DNA from: Terriglobales bacterium
Lineage (GTDB): Bacteria; Acidobacteriota; Terriglobia; Terriglobales; Acidobacteriaceae
DNA: 52,407 nucleotides
Reading direction: 5' to 3'
Assembly (NCBI GenBank): GCA_030038475.1
Contig: JASHOU010000077.1
Span: 1 to 52,407, forward strand
The notes under the pieces: generated by a model
The model's input: the letters and a program-made list of their open reading frames with translations, nothing else
What the model was told of the DNA's origin: nothing
Databases searched by the model: none
Shown here: positions 7,933 to 16,700 of the stretch, piece after piece
How the letters are laid out: each line of letters begins with the position of its first letter
Numbering within the stretch: the first letter of the stretch is position 1
Made by a program: the position numbers and the translations under genes

Positions 7933-8421
7933 CTACATCGTCAAATCGGAATTGAAGGTATCGGCTATGGCTTTCCAGCTTCCGTCGGGCTGCTTGGTGT
8001 AGACCGTCAAATACTTTCCTTTGTCGGTCACGGGCTTCTTGGTCTTTGGGTCAGTCATGGTCATGGTATAAGTGCCCTGCGAATAGACCATGTCTCCACC
8101 CTTGGAAGCCATAGCCCGCGTGGACTGAAAACTGAGCGAGAAATTGGGATCGGCGAGCAACGGTGCGATCGCCGCTTTGATCGCAGCCTTGCCATTGAGG
8201 GTCGCGCCGCCAGGGTAGAGGCCAGAACCATCTTCGGCAAAGTAACTGGCCCACTTGTCGGGATCCTTGCTGGCGGCGTCTTTGACCCAGGCCGTTTCGA
8301 TATCTTTGACCGCCTGCACGTCGGCGGCGCGCGTATCGGGAGGCGGAGCGGGAGTGTTTTCACAGGCAACGGTCAGCACGGCGAGCGTAAGGCATAGAAG
8401 CAGCGAAGCGACACGGGGCAT
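7933..8421 (-). CDS. lipoprotein with a SnoaL/DUF4440-like domain
   Basis: A 162-residue protein with a lipoprotein signal peptide ending in the lipobox LTVA-C20, followed by a Pro-rich spacer (ENTPAPPPDTR). Residues ~33-158 fit the NTF2-like/DUF4440 fold: an opening helix (VQAVKDIETAWVKDAASKDP), the WASYFAEDGSGLYPGG segment, GKAAIKAAIAPLLADP, and closing strands with GKYLTVYTKQPDGSWKAIAD. DUF4440 domains bind small ligands or act as small enzymes, but the active residues vary and no reaction can be named. AAGGAG precedes the start by about 7 bases. It is convergent with the gene at 7439. Confidence 0.82.
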   Translation of the reverse strand: MPRVASLLLCLTLAVLTVACENTPAPPPDTRAADVQAVKDIETAWVKDAASKDPDKWASYFAEDGSGLYPGGATLNGKAAIKAAIAPLLADPNFSLSFQSTRAMASKGGDMVYSQGTYTMTMTDPKTKKPVTDKGKYLTVYTKQPDGSWKAIADTFNSDLTM

Positions 8422-8558
8422 ACTTTCTCTCCTTTATGATTGAGTCTGGAAATTAGGTTGGGCCAGTATAGACGAACTCTTCACCGATCGCACGGGTCAC
8501 TTTCAGGTTCCCTATGAACGCGGCCGCCGGCGTCACTCGGTCTTTTGCAGTGTGTGGT

Positions 8559-8596
8559 AATGCGTAGCGCATTGTTGCTCAGCTAGTGTGTATAAT
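8559..8596 (+). promoter_or_regulatory. hicA promoter region with a palindrome at the -35 position
   Basis: A perfect -10 box TATAAT at 8591-8596 lies 38 bases before the hicA ATG. The place where a -35 box would sit (8568-8573) is inside an inverted repeat, AATGCG-TAG-CGCATT, at 8559-8573, and has no good -35 match. Because HicB antitoxins with a C-terminal ribbon-helix-helix commonly repress their own operon, the palindrome is a plausible operator. This is an inference. Confidence 0.45.
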
Positions 8597-8633
8597 ATGT
8601 GTATTAATATTTATGTAGGCCGCGCGGGGAAAT

Positions 8634-8821
8634 ATGCACAGCCGCGATGTCATAAAGCAGTTACAGAAAGACGGCTGGTATGAGGTGAATCAGGTCGGAA
8701 GCCACAAGCAGTTCAAACACCCGACGAAAAAGGGGAGGGTTACGGTGCCACACCCGAACCGGGACATACCGATCGGCACCTTAAGAGTATCGAGAAACAG
8801 GCGGGGATAAAACTGAGCTGA
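8634..8821 (+). pseudogene. hicA: hicA toxin gene with a C-terminal frameshift
   Basis: The ATG at 8634 opens a 58-codon frame ending in TAA at 8808-8810. Its first 50 residues are clearly HicA: VIKQLQKDGWYEVNQVGSHK, with the catalytic His in GSHKQFKHP, then the KKGRVTVPHPNRDIPIGTL strand-turn. After GTL the expected end of the family (SIEKQAGIKLS) is encoded in a different frame, reaching TGA at 8819-8821. One base appears to be missing just after TTAAG near 8782. The shifted frame instead reads RVSRNRRG. HicA is an mRNA interferase; loss of the last helix would probably inactivate it. A sequencing error is the alternative explanation. The hicB gene begins 26 bases downstream. Confidence 0.8.
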
Positions 8822-8847
8822 GCCCCGGGAGCAAAAGGAGCTAAGTC

Positions 8848-9276
8848 ATGGAATATATCGCCTATCTTCATAAGGACGGGGATTCGGATTACGGCGTGAG
8901 CTTTCCCGATTTTCCGGGCTGCATCACCGCCGGAAAGACCCTCGATGAAGCAAGCCGGATGGCAGCGGAGGCGCTGGCGCTCCATATCCAGGGCATGATC
9001 GATGATGGAGACGCGGTCCCGGAACCGTCGCGGCTCGACGATGTCGCGAAGAACGCGGCCAAGCACGGGGCGATTGCCTTCATGGTGAGCGTGGACGCTC
9101 CCGATGCCACGGTGCGCGTAAACATCACCGCCCGGGAAAGCCAGATTGAAAAAATCGATGCTTTGGCGGAAGCGGCCGGGATGACGCGATCAGGGTATAT
9201 GGTGCGTGCGGCGATTGGCCTTGGGGAAGAGAAACGCGCAGAGCGTGGACGATCACGCGCCGCGCGGCCTCGTTGA
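8848..9276 (+). CDS. hicB: HicB-family antitoxin with a C-terminal ribbon-helix-helix
   Basis: A 142-residue antitoxin. Residues 1-~60 form the partial RNase H-like HicB fold with the signature YGVSFPDFPGCITAGKTLDE and the helix ASRMAAEALALHIQGM. Residues ~93-125 form a ribbon-helix-helix DNA-binding domain (VRVNITARESQIEKIDALAE, then AAGMTRSGYMVRAA). A basic tail, RAERGRSRAARPR, follows. Known HicB proteins bind and inhibit HicA and repress their own promoter. AAAGGAG lies about 8 bases before the ATG. The partner hicA gene is frameshifted, so this antitoxin may be left without a full toxin. It converges on metH with a 23-base gap. Confidence 0.9.
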   Translation: MEYIAYLHKDGDSDYGVSFPDFPGCITAGKTLDEASRMAAEALALHIQGMIDDGDAVPEPSRLDDVAKNAAKHGAIAFMVSVDAPDATVRVNITARESQIEKIDALAEAAGMTRSGYMVRAAIGLGEEKRAERGRSRAARPR

Positions 9277-9299
9277 GATACTCGGGTTACCGAATGCTC

Positions 9300-12200
9300 T
9301 CATACCACAAAATACTTAGCGCCCGGATGATGCACCACGATCGCCGACGTGCTCTGCTCGGGTTCGAGCAGGAAGCCTGATGTCAGGCGCACGCCTACGT
9401 TTTCTTCAGGCTTGAGCAGCGCGAAGAGCTTGGTTTGATCCTCGAGATTCGGGCAGGCTGGATAACCGAAGGAATAGCGCGAGCCGCGATATTTCTGGTG
9501 AAACAGATCGCGGATGTGCGGCGAGTCTTCGCCAGCTATGCCTAGCTCCTGGCGCATTTTTTTGTGGTGGAATTCGGCGAGGGCTTCGGCGGTCTCCACG
9601 CTCAGCCCGTGCAGGTAGAGATAGCGCGTATATTCCCCGCCTTCGAACAGGCGCTGCGTTTCGACGGAGGCTTTCGAGCCAATTGTGACTAACGCCAGGC
9701 CAAGAACATCCATTTTGCCTGAGCCGGCGCGAGCGAAGAAATCAGAGATACAGAGACGGCGACCTTCGCGCTGCCGCGGGAAGGTGAAGCTCAGTAGCTC
9801 TTTTGAGTTTTGCTTCTCACTGAGAACCGGGAACCGGGAACTGGGAACTGAATACACCACCAAGTCATTGCCGTCGCCCTGCGCCGGGAAATATCCGTAG
9901 ACGACCTTCGGCTCGAACCACCCAGCGGCGATTACATCTTCCTCCAACTTTTTCTTAATCGGACGATACTTCTCTTCGACCAACCGCGCATAATCCTCCT
10001 GCGATGCGGTTTTCAATTGCCACTGGTTTTTGAAGAGAGCCGTTTCGTTAATGTACTGGAAAATCTCGCGCAGATCGTAATCCTCCACGACGCGCACGCC
10101 CCAGAACGGAGGCTCGGGAATATTCGGCGCATCGGTGACAACGGCGCTGCGCTCGGCAAAAACGGGGCCGACCTCTTCATCCACGGCGGCGGCTTTCGCA
10201 TATTCCTTGACCGTCTTGCCATCCTGCAAGCGCGCTTCGCGTTTGCCGTCTTCGGACAGAAGATCCTCCATCACGTGCAGGCCGGCGAAAGCATCTTCTC
10301 CGTAGAAAACGGCATTGGAGTACTCGCGGCGCAGATCGTCCTCTACGTATTTGCGCGTGAGCGCCGCGCCGCCGCAGATCACGGGATATTGCAGCTTCTG
10401 GCGCTCCAGTTCCTGGATGACGTACTTCATCTCCAGCGTCGATTTGACGAGCAGTCCGCTCAGGCCTATGGCGTCAGCTTTGTGTTCCGCAGCCGTGCGG
10501 ATAATCGTGTCGCCCGGCTGCTTGATACCAAGGTTCACAACCTTGAAGCCATTGTTCGACAAAATGATATCGACGAGATTTTTTCCAATATCGTGCACAT
10601 CGCCCTTGACCGTGGCGAGCACGATGGTGCCTTTTTGCTGCGAGCCGGTTTTCTTCTCCATCTTCGGTTCGAGATAAGCGACCGCAGCTTTCATGACCCC
10701 AGCGGAGTCGAGCACCGAAGGCAACTGCATCTTGCGCGCGCCAAACAGGTCGCCAACCGTTTTCATGCCGTCGAGAAGCACAGTGTTGATAAGGTCGAGA
10801 GCCGTGTAGCTCACGAGCGCTTCTTCGAGCAGCTCATCGAGCGAGCGCTTCTGCTGGCCTTCGCCCACCGATTTTTCGCCGTTGATGATCGCGTACTTGA
10901 GCTTGTCTTCGATGGAAAGCGCGGCGACGTGCGCCGTAGTTTGCGCCTGTGCCTTGCCTTTCACGCCGGCGAAATGCTGCATGTAAATCTGCAGCGGATC
11001 GCCGTTCGAGCGATCCTGATAAATCAGCTTGCGCGCCAGTTCCACTTCTTCCGAGGGAATTTTGTAAAGCGGATAAATCTTGGTGTAGTTGACGATGGCA
11101 ACGTCGAGGCCGTTTTCTACGGCTTCGTGGAGAAACACCGAATTCAGAACGCGGCGCGGATAAGCGTCGAGGCCGAAGCTGATGTTGCTGACTCCGAGAA
11201 CACTCTTCACATCCGGCAATTCTTCGTGGATGCGCTTCACTGCCTTCAGCGTTTCGATGCCTGCGGTGCGATATTCCTCCTGCCCAGTTGAAATGGGAAG
11301 TGTGAGCGCATCGAAGATCAAATCCACGGGACGGATGCCGTACTTCTGCGTCGCGAGATCGAAGATGCGATGCGCGATGGCAACTTTCTTGTCGGCAGTC
11401 AGCGCCATGCCTTCTTCATCGATGGTGAGCGCAATCACGCCCGCGCCGTAGCGCTTGGCCATGGGCAACACTTTCGAGGTGCGCTTTTCGCCATCTTCGA
11501 GGTTGATGGAATTGATGATGGCCTTGCCGGGAATGCGCTTGAGCGCCTCTTCGACAACATCGGCCTCGGTGCTGTCGATGAGAATCGGAGCGGGCACGCG
11601 GGTTGCGATCTTTTCGAGAACCGCGGAAATGTAACCCTTCTCGTCTTCGCCGACGATGGCGCAACACAGGTCGAGCATGTGCGAGCCTTCGTTGGCCAGC
11701 TTTTTTGCCAGCGTCAGAATGTCGTCGTATTTTTTTGCCTGTACGAGTTTGCGGAAATGATCGACCCGTGTGGTCGTGTTCATCTCTTCAGCGACGATCA
11801 GCGGCTTCGGCTCGAGATCAAGCGGGACAGATGTGTAAGCACTCGATGCGGCTCCGACCGGCTTTACATCGCGCTGCGCCGGCTCAACGCCGGAAACCGC
11901 ATCGATCACGGCTTTCAAGTGCTCGGGGGTGGTGCCGCAACAGCCGCCAACGATTCTTACACCATAATCTTTGACAAAATGCTTGTGGTACTCGGCGAGT
12001 TCTTTGGGAGCGAGCTTGTACACCGCATGGCCGCCGACATTTTGCGGCAGTCCGGCGTTGGGCAGAACGGAAATGTGTTTGGTCGAATTGAGCCCAAGAT
12101 AGCGGACGGCTTCATTCATCTCCGCCGGCCCGGTGGCGCAGTTCAGTCCGATGATGTCGATCTCGTAAGGCTCGAGCGCGGTCAGCGCGGCGCCGATTTC

Positions 12201-12803
12201 CGTTCCGAGCAGCATGGTTCCGGATTCCTGCAATGTGACCTGCACCTGCAATGGCAGCCGCTTACCCGCTCTGCGCATGGCTTCGAGCGCGCCGACGGTT
12301 GCAATCTTGGCCTGCAATAAGTCCTGGCAGGTTTCGATCAATAAAATATCGACGCCGCCCTCGATCAGGGCCGAGGCTTGCTCCTCATACGACGCGAGCA
12401 TGGCATCCCAACCGATGTGCCCTAGCGAAGGTAATTTTGTAGTCGGTCCGATCGAGCCGGCAACGAAACGCGGTTTATCGCTGGTGGAAAATTGCTGCGC
12501 GACTTCCCGCGACAGTTGGGCCGCTTTCATATTGATCTCGCGCACTTTGTCGCGGAGATCGAACTCGCCCAGAACCAGGCTCGTGCCGCCGAAGGTGTTG
12601 GTCTCAACAACCTCGCAGCCTATACGAAGAAAATCGGCGTGAATGTCGCGAATAATATCGGGGCGGCTGAGAACCAGGACCTCGCTGCAGTTTTCCTTGC
12701 CCCAATAATCGTCGAGCGTAGGATTACGCTTTTGGATGTTGGTGCCCATGGCGCCGTCGTAAACCACGACGCGTTCGGCTACGAGTTGGAGAAAGTTGGG
12801 CAT
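9300..12803 (-). CDS. metH: cobalamin-dependent methionine synthase
   Basis: A four-module MetH of about 1,167 residues that transfers a methyl group from methyltetrahydrofolate to homocysteine. In order: the homocysteine-binding barrel (VVYDGAMGTNIQKR at the start; zinc Cys in GLNCATGPAEM and GGCCGTTPEHL), the pterin-binding barrel, the B12 cap and Rossmann domains (DVHDIGKNLVDI, with the cobalt-ligand His; SGLLVKSTLEM), and the SAM-binding activation domain ending with GYPACPNLEDQTKLF. I start at ATG 12803 (MPNFLQLVAERVVVYDG). The frame extends to 12911, but those 36 residues are encoded by an intergenic-type repeat. A second repeat-like stretch lies in frame at 9822-9851 inside the activation domain. 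No cobalamin riboswitch is apparent upstream. Confidence 0.95.
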   Translation of the reverse strand: MPNFLQLVAERVVVYDGAMGTNIQKRNPTLDDYWGKENCSEVLVLSRPDIIRDIHADFLRIGCEVVETNTFGGTSLVLGEFDLRDKVREINMKAAQLSREVAQQFSTSDKPRFVAGSIGPTTKLPSLGHIGWDAMLASYEEQASALIEGGVDILLIETCQDLLQAKIATVGALEAMRRAGKRLPLQVQVTLQESGTMLLGTEIGAALTALEPYEIDIIGLNCATGPAEMNEAVRYLGLNSTKHISVLPNAGLPQNVGGHAVYKLAPKELAEYHKHFVKDYGVRIVGGCCGTTPEHLKAVIDAVSGVEPAQRDVKPVGAASSAYTSVPLDLEPKPLIVAEEMNTTTRVDHFRKLVQAKKYDDILTLAKKLANEGSHMLDLCCAIVGEDEKGYISAVLEKIATRVPAPILIDSTEADVVEEALKRIPGKAIINSINLEDGEKRTSKVLPMAKRYGAGVIALTIDEEGMALTADKKVAIAHRIFDLATQKYGIRPVDLIFDALTLPISTGQEEYRTAGIETLKAVKRIHEELPDVKSVLGVSNISFGLDAYPRRVLNSVFLHEAVENGLDVAIVNYTKIYPLYKIPSEEVELARKLIYQDRSNGDPLQIYMQHFAGVKGKAQAQTTAHVAALSIEDKLKYAIINGEKSVGEGQQKRSLDELLEEALVSYTALDLINTVLLDGMKTVGDLFGARKMQLPSVLDSAGVMKAAVAYLEPKMEKKTGSQQKGTIVLATVKGDVHDIGKNLVDIILSNNGFKVVNLGIKQPGDTIIRTAAEHKADAIGLSGLLVKSTLEMKYVIQELERQKLQYPVICGGAALTRKYVEDDLRREYSNAVFYGEDAFAGLHVMEDLLSEDGKREARLQDGKTVKEYAKAAAVDEEVGPVFAERSAVVTDAPNIPEPPFWGVRVVEDYDLREIFQYINETALFKNQWQLKTASQEDYARLVEEKYRPIKKKLEEDVIAAGWFEPKVVYGYFPAQGDGNDLVVYSVPSSRFPVLSEKQNSKELLSFTFPRQREGRRLCISDFFARAGSGKMDVLGLALVTIGSKASVETQRLFEGGEYTRYLYLHGLSVETAEALAEFHHKKMRQELGIAGEDSPHIRDLFHQKYRGSRYSFGYPACPNLEDQTKLFALLKPEENVGVRLTSGFLLEPEQSTSAIVVHHPGAKYFVV
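9822..9851. repeat. in-frame array of GGGAACC-type units inside metH
   Basis: The 30 bases consist of four slightly different units, GAGAACC, GGGAACC, GGGAACT and GGGAACTGA. Read on the coding strand they add residues such as SVPSSRFPVLSE between the FPAQGDGNDLVVY and LLSFTFPRQREG parts of the activation domain, around residue 985. In other MetH proteins these two conserved stretches are close together. The array has the character of the short intergenic repeats seen elsewhere in this window. Confidence 0.65.
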
Positions 12804-12820
12804 GAAAACTTGGTCGCCGG

Positions 12821-12900
12821 TCGTTAGTCGTTGGTCGTTAGTGTCGTCGTGCGCGCTGGTGTTACGTTGGCGCGAACGACCAACGACCAGTGACGAACGA
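12821..12900. repeat. inverted array of GTCGTTGG-type units
   Basis: Copies of TCGTTAG/TCGTTGG run forward at 12821-12840 and in reverse complement at 12875-12900. The arms GTCGTTGGTCGTT (12827-12839) and AACGACCAACGAC (12875-12887) are perfect complements. The element separates metH from nuoI and would fold into a long hairpin. A related array using the same unit occurs at 33347. Confidence 0.75.
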
Positions 12901-12916
12901 CTGCGTTCCATAAAAC

Positions 12917-12943
12917 AACGCCGGTCCGTTGGGGACCGGCGTT
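12917..12943 (-). terminator. rho-independent terminator after nuoI
   Basis: An 11-bp perfect stem, AACGCCGGTCC with GGACCGGCGTT, has a 5-base loop and, on the minus strand, is followed by GTTTTAT. It lies 27 bases beyond the nuoI stop and separates nuoI from metH transcription. Confidence 0.75.
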
Positions 12944-12969
12944 GAAATCGAGTTGCAACACCGGAGGCG

Positions 12970-13500
12970 CTAACTCCCCGGGGTCATTCGTGCTGGTGCG
13001 CCGAGTTCAGTTTCCGCACCGTTGAAAACGGCATTCGCTCCGATATGCGCGGGAGCGATAGCCAGCAACTGTTCCTTGCGATAGATCAGATTGCTGGCAT
13101 TGAACGACGCCAACTCAAATCCGTGCCCGTGCGTAATCGCATCGGTCGGGCAGGCCTCTACGCAATATCCACAAAAGATACAGCGATTGTAGTCAATGTT
13201 GTAGACACGGGCGTAACGTTCGGCGCCAGAAACCCGTTTTTCGGCGGTGTTTTCGGCAGCTTCGATATAAATGCAATTCGCCGGACAGGCGGCGGCGCAA
13301 AGGAAGCAGGCAACACATTTTTCCAGTCCGTTTTCGTCGCGCTGCAGCACGTGCATGCCGCGAAAGCGCTCCTGAAACTTTGCGCCTTTTAGCGGACCGG
13401 GACCGTCGGGATAATTCTCGACGATGGTGGGCTGAAACATCTCCTTCAAGGTGATGGTCATTCCCTGGGCGATAGCGCCGATGTTCTTGATTACCGACAT
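12970..13500 (-). CDS. nuoI: NADH-quinone oxidoreductase subunit I (orphan copy)
   Basis: A 176-residue ferredoxin-type subunit of respiratory complex I. Two 4Fe-4S motifs are visible: CVACFLCAAACPANC at about residues 62-76 and CIFCGYCVEACPTDAITHG at about 107-125. The N-terminal amphipathic region TITLKEMFQPTIVENYP is also typical. The subunit carries clusters N6a and N6b in the peripheral arm. No other nuo gene is in the window, which is unusual because nuoI normally sits inside a long nuo operon. It could serve a complex I encoded elsewhere or be a second copy. The ATG lacks a ribosome site and a TATAAT box lies only 10 bases upstream, so the mRNA may be leaderless. Confidence 0.93.
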   Translation of the reverse strand: MSVIKNIGAIAQGMTITLKEMFQPTIVENYPDGPGPLKGAKFQERFRGMHVLQRDENGLEKCVACFLCAAACPANCIYIEAAENTAEKRVSGAERYARVYNIDYNRCIFCGYCVEACPTDAITHGHGFELASFNASNLIYRKEQLLAIAPAHIGANAVFNGAETELGAPARMTPGS

Positions 13501-13509
13501 GTAACTGTC

Positions 13510-13515
13510 ATTATA
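13510..13515 (-). promoter_or_regulatory. -10 box of a possibly leaderless nuoI transcript
   Basis: The minus strand reads TATAAT here. Transcription would start at about 13503, next to the ATG at 13500, and there is no Shine-Dalgarno sequence. No convincing -35 box is present at the correct distance, so the call is tentative. Confidence 0.4.
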
Positions 13516-13529
13516 ACGGATGTTCGGAC

Positions 13530-13604
13530 TGAGGGCTGGGAGGCTCTCCGTTTTCAGCTATCGGTTCTCAGCCCTTCAGCCGCTAGCCTCTGGTCTTTAG
13601 GTTT
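13530..13604. repeat. array of CTGAGGGCTG/CAGCCCTTCAG units
   Basis: Short, varied units (CTGAGGGCTG, GGGAGGCT, TTCAGCTATCGG, TTCTCAGCCCTTCAG, GCTAGCCTCTGG) appear in both orientations, with AGGGCTG pairing with CAGCCCT. It lies in the gap between the divergent nuoI and the large propeller gene. It resembles the other unit arrays of this window in build but not in unit sequence. Confidence 0.5.
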
Positions 13605-13727
13605 TGCTTTCCACTTTTTCACAAGTGGCTACCAAGGTTGGGGAGACTTTCGTGGACGTGGAATTCTCGTCTCGATCGTTGAAACTCTAGGCACCGCTGC
13701 CTGTTGGCGCGCCTAGAGCCTTTCAAT

Positions 13728-16700
13728 ATGACCAGCCATGGTTTACGCTCCTCACTTTTTGCTTTTCTTTTTTTCGTTTCTCAGTTTGCGTTAACTCTTC
13801 TTCTAAGCGGAAGTCTTGGCCGCGCTTTCGCGCAGCAGTTCGAGCGAAAAACCTATTCTTCATCCGATAAGCAGGCGAACTCTGGTTCCTATCTTCAAGA
13901 TCAGTGGAAGTGGAATCAGCGCGGGCGAATGGTGCCTCCTGGAGAATCGGCAGCGGCACTGCGGTTACGGGCTTATCGGCAAAAAATGGCGATGCGGGCG
14001 GCGCGGGCTTCTTCGTCTAATGCGATGAAACCGGCCAAACAGAGTTTGGTTGGGGCACCCTTCAGAGTCGGTGCAAATGCAAGGTCTGCCATGCCCGCGC
14101 AATCGAGTCCGGGATGGGTGTCGCTTGGACCCGCTCCGATGGCATCGGACGCAACCGGAGATGGCGGACAGAATTACAACTGGGTCACGGGGCGAGGTAC
14201 GTCGGTTCTGATCGATCCGGCAGACGCGAGTGGAAACACGGTGCTGCTCGGCGGCGCCTACGGCGGACTGTGGAGATCGACGAACGCGAGCAGTGATAAT
14301 TCCAATCCAGCTTCAGTCACATGGCAATCGTTGCTTGACGATCAGCCGACGCTGGCCGTGGGCGCGATTGCTCTGCAGCCGGGTAACAGCGACGTGATTT
14401 TGGTCGGGACGGGAGAGACGAACAGTTCGGCCGACTCTTATTACGGGCTGGGGATTTTGCTTTCCGCGGATGGCGGTTCGACGTGGAGCGAGATCACCGG
14501 CGTGGAGACCGGACAATCGTTTCTGGGCGTGGGATTCAGCAAAATTGCATTCAGCACGGCGAATCCGAGTTTGGTGGTTGCCGCGACCGCTGGGGATAAC
14601 GGCCTCTACCTGGGCCTGGAAGAAGATGGCAACTCGACCGCGCGCGGGCTTTACTTCTCGCAGGACGGAGGGATGACATGGAATCGCGTCATCCTGTTGG
14701 ACGGCGCCGTGCCGGCTTCGGCAACCGCCGTGATTTACAACGCGAGCGCGGGGACGAGCGGGACTTTCTATGCGTTTATTCGGCGGCACGGGCTGTATTC
14801 CTCGACCGACGGGCAACACTTCACGCGGCTGGCTACGCAGCCGACGCCGGGATTGGCATCCGCGAATTGCCCTCCGGGATCGAATGACAGCACGTGCTTG
14901 ATTTATCGCGGGGAGTTTGCGGTGGTGCCAGGGCGCAACGAGATGTATGTGTGGGTGGTCGATGTGCAGCCTGACGAGTACGGAAATCCGGTGCCAACCG
15001 ACGAGGGCATCTGGCAAACACTGAATGGAGGGACAAGTTGGACGCAGATTCCAGATAACGGCATCACCAATTGCGGCGACGATGCCTTCGGGCCGGGCAA
15101 TAGCGGCTGCGGAGTCGAAGATGGTTGGTACAACCTGGAGTTGGCGGCCATTCCCGACCCACCGCCTCCGAATTCAACCGGAACTGATATTTATGCTGGC
15201 GCAGTCAACATCTACAAATGCACGCTGGCGCCCGCCGCGAGCACAACCTGCACGCAAGGCGACTGGATCAATCTGACGCACGTCTATGGATGCGATCCGT
15301 TGGGAGCGCCGGCGCATGTGCATCCGAACCAGCACGGAGTTGAGTTCACGGTCGTACAGGCGACCGGTCAATCTCCCGGGTATTTCGCGCATGATGGCGG
15401 AATCAGCCGGACACTGGATGGATATACGGGCCTCGATTCTGGAAGTTGCAGCGGGACGAATCAATTTGACAGCTTGAGCCAGCCGCAATCTCCGGGCAAC
15501 ACGCAGACGCTCGGATCGATGACAGAATCCGTTTCCGTTTCGCTAAATCCCACAAATGCCGCCGTTCTTTTTGGAGGAGCCGAGAACAACGGTTCGCCTT
15601 CGACGAGCACGGCCGGGACTAGCAGTACATGGCAGAACTCGTTGGGCGGTGACGGCGGTTATACGGCGATCAATCCCAGCAACACCGATGAGTGGTTTGC
15701 AGAGAATCCTTACGTGACAATTCTGAAGTGCGAGGCGGGAACGGCTTGCAACGACAACGGATTTTTCCAAGTCGTGGGACCGGAAAACCTAGGCGGTGAC
15801 GAAGGGGCTTTTTTTACTCCCTATATTTTGGATCCGCAGAACAGCAGCCAAATGCTGGTTGGGACTTGTCGTATGTGGTCGATCACCACCAGCGGAACGA
15901 ATCCTGTGCAGTTGAGCAATGACTTCGAGACGCTCGGCGAAGGCGTCTGTACCGGAGACGAGACTAATCTGGTCAACGCAATCGCGGCGGGCGGCCCACC
16001 GAGCGGCGAGGGTAATTCTGAGGTCGTGTATGCGGTGACGAACGGCTATGGGCCGCTGAGCGGATCGCCCGGCGGCGAGGTATGGGTTACAACGAACGCG
16101 GGCGTCACCCTGATGACCAATGTGACGCAAAACGCAAACCAGAATCTGAATCCGCAGGGATATGCGATTTCGTCGGTCGCCATGGATGCCTCGTATGAGT
16201 CGGGCAACGCGGCCTACGTTGGGATCATGGGGTTCAGCACGCAGGCCTATCCGACGTCGCATGTGTGGCAGACCACAAATGCGGGCGCGAGTTGGACGGA
16301 CTGGAGCGGCTCGGGATCGACCGCCTTGCCAGATAATCCGGTGAATGCGCTGCTGGTCGATTCGCTGGCGGGGCAGGTTTACGCGGGAACCGATGTCGGC
16401 GTTTTCGTCAGCCCCACAAGCGCTCCGAGTTGGACCGAAGTCGGCCCGGTGCCGGGGCCCGGCGCGTCGGGATTTCTTCCCAACGCGCCAGTCACGGGGC
16501 TGCAGATTTTTAATCCTGGAACGGGTTCGAAAACTCTAGTGGCGTCGACCTACGGTCGCGGGATTTGGAGTTACGGCCTGACACCGGATTTTGCAATTGC
16601 ACTGGCGGCAAGCCCAGATACTACGGTGGTCAACCAGAGCGTGGTCTGGAATGGCACGCTCACGGCATTGAACGGATACTCCGGAACTGTGACCCTGACC

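Noticed and set aside
10017-11291. 424-codon open frame on the plus strand opposite metH
   Set aside because: It is the antisense of a strongly conserved enzyme, has no ribosome site and its composition mirrors metH.
12804-12911. 36-residue N-terminal extension of MetH
   Set aside because: It is encoded by the GTCGTTGG repeat array and is not part of the MetH family.
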